A stretch of 64,000 nt of DNA from Sporopachydermia quercuum. Taxonomy: Eukaryota; Ascomycota; Sporopachydermiomycetes; Sporopachydermiales; Sporopachydermiaceae. Every line of letters starts with the position of its first letter. Positions within the stretch are counted from its first letter, which is position 1. The position numbers and the translations under genes were made by a program. The DNA lies in assembly GCA_001599295.1 (NCBI GenBank), contig BCGN01000003.1, positions 1,775,148-1,839,147 on the forward strand, read 5' to 3'. Positions 60,892 to 64,000 of the stretch are shown piece after piece. The notes under the pieces were generated by a model. The model made no database searches, was not told where the DNA came from, and saw only the letters and a program-made list of their open reading frames with translations.

Positions 60892-61635
60892 ATGTCTCAT
60901 TTTGTCAATCCACCTAAAGAAGCTGTCAGATTTCCGGCGAGGCTACAACCTGCTCAAGGAACTGTCATTTTCATCCATGGGCTTGGTGATCCTAACTATG
61001 GCTTAGGTTGGAAATTTCTAGTAGACTTCATACGGAAAGCACAATTATTCAATAATGTCAATTTTATTCTACCGTGTGCTGGAGATATAAATATTATAGA
61101 AAAAGATGGACGACATGATGTAACGCCAGGATGGTTCACTGTTGATTTGAGTAAAGGAGTAGAGGCTGAAACGTTTGGCGTGTTCCCCGAGGTAAACGAA
61201 ATAATAGCTGCTACCAAGATGATTGAGTCATTGATTGACACTGAAATCAAAGAATATCGTATTCCTGCTAACAAAATAGTTGTAGGGGGTTTTAGCATGG
61301 GTGGCTGTATGACAAGCGCAATAGCATTGCTAATTGATCATCAGCTTGCAGGTCTGATGGTTCTTTCAGGGTTCATTCCCAGTATATCTTTTATTGAACA
61401 AGCAAAGGAATGTAATAAAAAAACGCCACTGCTTATTTCTGTTGGAAGCCAGGATACTGTAGTACCGAGTATTGTTGTTAAGGAATCGAGAGACTTATTT
61501 AGGGAAAACGGGTATAATGTCAAATGGTATGAATACGATGGAGTGGACCATCATATCTCCGTTAAATGGATGAGTGATTTAGTTGAGTTTTTGTCTGGAA
61601 TTTACGAACCATCGCCAGTCTATTTCGAGTATTAA
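60892..61635 (+). CDS. TML25: Acyl-protein thioesterase (alpha/beta hydrolase)
   Basis: The 247-residue product has the APT1 layout: TVIFIHGLGDPNYGLGW (oxyanion region), nucleophile elbow VVGGFSMGGCMT (Ser in GxSxG), acid in SVGSQDTVVP (Asp) and base in GVDHHISVKW (His). DVTPGWFTVD corresponds to the family GWFD region. It removes palmitate from proteins such as Ras and G-alpha. It is slightly longer than yeast Tml25/YLR118C (227). There is no signal peptide. Confidence 0.92.
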   Translation: MSHFVNPPKEAVRFPARLQPAQGTVIFIHGLGDPNYGLGWKFLVDFIRKAQLFNNVNFILPCAGDINIIEKDGRHDVTPGWFTVDLSKGVEAETFGVFPEVNEIIAATKMIESLIDTEIKEYRIPANKIVVGGFSMGGCMTSAIALLIDHQLAGLMVLSGFIPSISFIEQAKECNKKTPLLISVGSQDTVVPSIVVKESRDLFRENGYNVKWYEYDGVDHHISVKWMSDLVEFLSGIYEPSPVYFEY

Positions 61636-62049
61636 ACTGAACATGCAAACTGAGTATTATTTTAGTTTGCAATCGTTTAAAATAACTAATAGTAAAGAAA
61701 TATCAGACCAATAGATAGATCCCTGGTAGAACGCCCGATTATGGCAGAATGGTGACAAAGCATTAGTATAGAGCTTATTTCTATGGGCTCTGATAACTCA
61801 AAGATCATTCAATACATTGTCAATCATGAATAAAAACAACATACGACTGCTTATCATCAAAGACTAATAGATATTTTTACAATAAATCAAGCGAACAACA
61901 CTTCTCTATTTCGTCCTGTCTCAGGTTTAGCATCCACACAGCAAACACATCTCCGGATTATCTATTAAGGTTTCGACGTTGAGCTAAATTGCATCAATCA
62001 CCTTTAAACTTTCCTGTTTTAGGCCTAACTTTCAACTCTATTTCCTGTC

Positions 62050-62065
62050 ATTACATAATCATAAA
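62050..62065 (+). promoter_or_regulatory. Copy F of the recurring motif (one mismatch)
   Basis: ATTACATAATCATAAA, about 240 bp upstream of the VPS75 ATG and in the same orientation as the copies upstream of HTZ1. Confidence 0.55.
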
Positions 62066-62207
62066 TTCATCTTTTCTTTCACCTTCTACGCGATTGGAAC
62101 TTTCTCTGCAAACAAATCAATTCTTTCTACTTAACTAGCAGTTTAATCAATCATCAAATGTATCAAAAGATAGCTTGTCGGAACAAGCCAAATTAACCAG
62201 AATTCTC

Positions 62208-62217
62208 TATATAAATA
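62208..62217 (+). promoter_or_regulatory. TATA box of VPS75
   Basis: TATATAAATA, 87 bp upstream of the VPS75 ATG. Confidence 0.5.
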
Positions 62218-62303
62218 GACCTCTTTTTATTCCTGCAGAGTCCCTGACTATTTCCGTTGATTTCACCCAGTTTTCTCTTGCCCATCACACGCTATACAAC
62301 ATA

Positions 62304-63326
62304 ATGTTCGAGGAAGGAGGTTTAACTAAGCAGGAGTATGTATCATTGAAATAATACTACTATACAATCTATTTATCATTTTCTTGATCTATCTTTCATT
62401 GGAATCCTATATAAGTACTAACATTTTACTAGAAAGCAAATGCAGAAAGGACTGCAAGCCTTGGCAGAAGTCGAACGGAAAATGATCAAAGCTGAAAACG
62501 CTGTGAGTATGTAAGAGTACCTTTTTCCAACAGTATAAAATTTATACAATGCATCCAAATACGGAGACTCTAACGGAGTATAGCCGCTTTTCATATAAGT
62601 CGAATGCAACCTATTTTTGAAGAGAGAAGAGAATCATTGAAGAATATTCCTGGTTTTTGGTCGACTGTTTTAGCCCAATCTGAAGACTTCCAAGAATTCC
62701 AGTTAGGTATCGATGATAATGATATATTTGACGTTATTACTGAAATATATGTAGTTAAAGGCATCGATGAAAAAGAAGAGTCAAACAATGGTATAAATTC
62801 AATAGAATTTACTTTTGAGTTCAAAGATTCTGATGTTTTGCAAGATCAAACTGTAGTTAAGAAGTTCTGGACAGAAAGTGTCAATGTTGAAAACGACGAT
62901 AGAGAGAATGAAGCCACGAGTAAGAAATCAGTCTGGGTCTCGGAACCTGTTGAAGTGAAATTCAAGTCTGAAGCTTTAAGGGATAAAAAGAAAGTGAGAT
63001 CTTATAAAAAGGGTTTTTTGAAATGGTTTGAGTATTCAGGGAAATCTCATGGCGAATTCAAAGGTGGTGACGATTTGGCTGTGCTTATAGCGGAGGATAT
63101 ATTCCCAGGAGCTGCTACTTATTTCACTGAGTCACTAGCTGATTTAGAGGATGATGAAGATGAGGAGCTTGATTTGAGTGAAGAAGATGATGAGGATAAT
63201 GAAGATGAGAAAGATAATGGCAATGGCAATGGCAATGGTGAGAATGATAGTGATCGTACTTCTGGTAAGAGAAAAGCAGATGAAGAGAATGATGATGATG
63301 AATCAAATAAGAAAGTGAGAAATTAA
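62304..63326 (+). CDS. VPS75: NAP-family histone chaperone, Vps75/SET type (three exons)
   Basis: Exons are 62304-62335, 62433-62506 and 62584-63326, giving 282 residues (yeast Vps75 264). Introns are 97 nt (donor GTATGT, branch TACTAAC, acceptor CTAG) and 77 nt (donor GTATGT, branch CTCTAAC, acceptor TATAG). The spliced N-terminus forms the dimerisation helix (QGLQ-ALAEVERKMIKAENAV) leading to RMQPIFEERRESLKNIPGFW. The earmuff domain follows (INSIEFTFEFKDSD, KKGFLKWFEYSG, IAEDIFPGAATYFTESLADL). An acidic tail, a Gly-Asn repeat and a basic end (GKRKADEE, NKKVRN) close the protein. Vps75 works with Rtt109 in H3 acetylation. The first ATG of the long frame (62604) would delete the helix. Confidence 0.88.
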
Positions 63327-64000
63327 AAGGATAGGATTTATATAGCCAAGATATTTGATAAGGTTTGAACAAGTTTTACTGGTATTTTACATCTTGGTGA
63401 AGTAAAGTGTGAATTGTAGATATAAGTTGTGTTAATTACTACTGAAAGTTGGTGAATCGCCAAGTCACCACGAAGTTTCTATAAGTACTTAATAAACTAG
63501 ATTCTGCAGTTATTCTATAATGGAAGCGGCCATTCATATGCTAACTTCTTCGCACTTTGTATAGACGAATGTATAATCACCACTAGGATCATTACCTCAA
63601 TGCTCACCGACAGAAAGCTTCACTGAGATAGCAAGATAAAATCCAACCTATTGTTAGAATCAACTGTGAAAAGGTGTCAAAATGATTGATCCTTTCATGA
63701 GAAGTAATGTTAGTGACATGTTAGACAACAAGCAGATGATTAAATATAGGCACCAGCAACGCCAGTATGACCAAATCTACATATAATTCATACGTATAAG
63801 TTCTAGATCAATCAATATGTCTTGCATTGAGCTCTCATTTTGCTTATGATGGTTATATTCCTTGTTTGTGAGATAACACGAAATGATCATAACTCAATAT
63901 TGTAATCTTCAAAAGCAAATCACCGAAGAGGAAATAGCCAATTGAACTGTTTGAGCGTTCCGGGCTTCTTTTTGGAACTTGCATCATAGGATTGATGGAT
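63327..64000. other. Right-edge intergenic sequence
   Basis: The last 674 bp contain the VPS75 3' flank and AT-rich sequence with no supported gene. A frame beginning outside the window on either strand is not evident. Confidence 0.5.

Larger units (their letters stand above)
61636..62303. other. Thioesterase-VPS75 spacer
   Basis: This 668-bp spacer holds motif copy F (62050-62065) and a TATA element (62208-62217) for the downstream gene. Nothing else is seen. Confidence 0.6.

Noticed and set aside
62604-63326. Single-exon start for VPS75 at the internal ATG
   Set aside because: It would remove the conserved dimerisation helix, which two well-formed upstream exons supply in frame.
1-64000. 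Transposons, LTR elements, CRISPR arrays, rDNA, centromere or telomere repeats
   Set aside because: I saw no reverse transcriptase, integrase or transposase frame, no long terminal repeats, and no array beyond the 12-bp x 3 repeat.

Overview
The window is nuclear DNA from an ascomycete budding yeast (Saccharomycotina). It is AT-rich, has long intergenic spacers, and carries recognisable yeast genes such as HOP1, ARC1, HTZ1, ICP55, AIM9 and the two-domain phosphofructokinase PFK2. CTG codons fall at invariant leucines of H2A.Z (residues 28, 71 and 99), so CTG is read as leucine. This argues against the CUG-Ser and CUG-Ala clades. Introns are commoner than in Saccharomyces cerevisiae: five genes carry nine coding-region introns, mostly 49-170 nt, with GTAAGT/GTATGT-type donors and relaxed NNCTAAC branch points. 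Twenty isolated N bases suggest ambiguous or heterozygous calls. I see no transposon, LTR element, CRISPR array or horizontally acquired island.

Layout, left to right. 0-5 kb: the cut-off 5' end of a small minus-strand gene (possibly COX20), an unrecognised 360-aa gene and tRNA-Cys(GCA). 5-18 kb: a very large Asn/Ser-rich Sel1-repeat protein, vacuolar protease PFF1, ARC1 (spliced), DOM34 and a spliced Tim17-like membrane protein. 18-25.5 kb: GPI7/LAS21, HTZ1, DPH7 and a mitochondrial thioredoxin-fold protein. 26.7-35 kb: RIB1, glutathione peroxidase, ISW1 (four exons) and peroxiredoxin TSA1. 37-43 kb: a Zn2Cys6 factor and HOP1 (three exons), separated by unusually long spacers. 43.6-51 kb: ICP55, an MCH-type transporter and AIM9. 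51.7-64 kb: PFK2, glycogen synthase, an acyl-protein thioesterase and VPS75 (three exons).

There is no operon-like logic, as expected for a yeast, but two local gene orders match S. cerevisiae as I remember it: GPX2-ISW1 (convergent) with DPH7/RRT2 nearby (YBR244W-YBR246W), and ICP55 near AIM9 (YER078C, YER080W). Functional clusters are loose: thiol peroxidases (GPX, TSA1) flank ISW1; PFK2 and GSY are neighbours on one strand; HTZ1, ISW1 and VPS75 all act on chromatin.

The most interesting material lies outside the plain ORFs. The glutathione peroxidase has an ATG-less in-frame N-terminal extension resembling a mitochondrial presequence, behind a candidate 5'-leader intron that contains a uORF. 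Candidate leader introns also precede ARC1 and DPH7. HOP1 has two introns with weak donors whose retention truncates the protein. A 16-bp promoter motif (consensus ATTACANAATCATAAA) recurs in four intergenic regions, including an exact 19-bp inverted pair.
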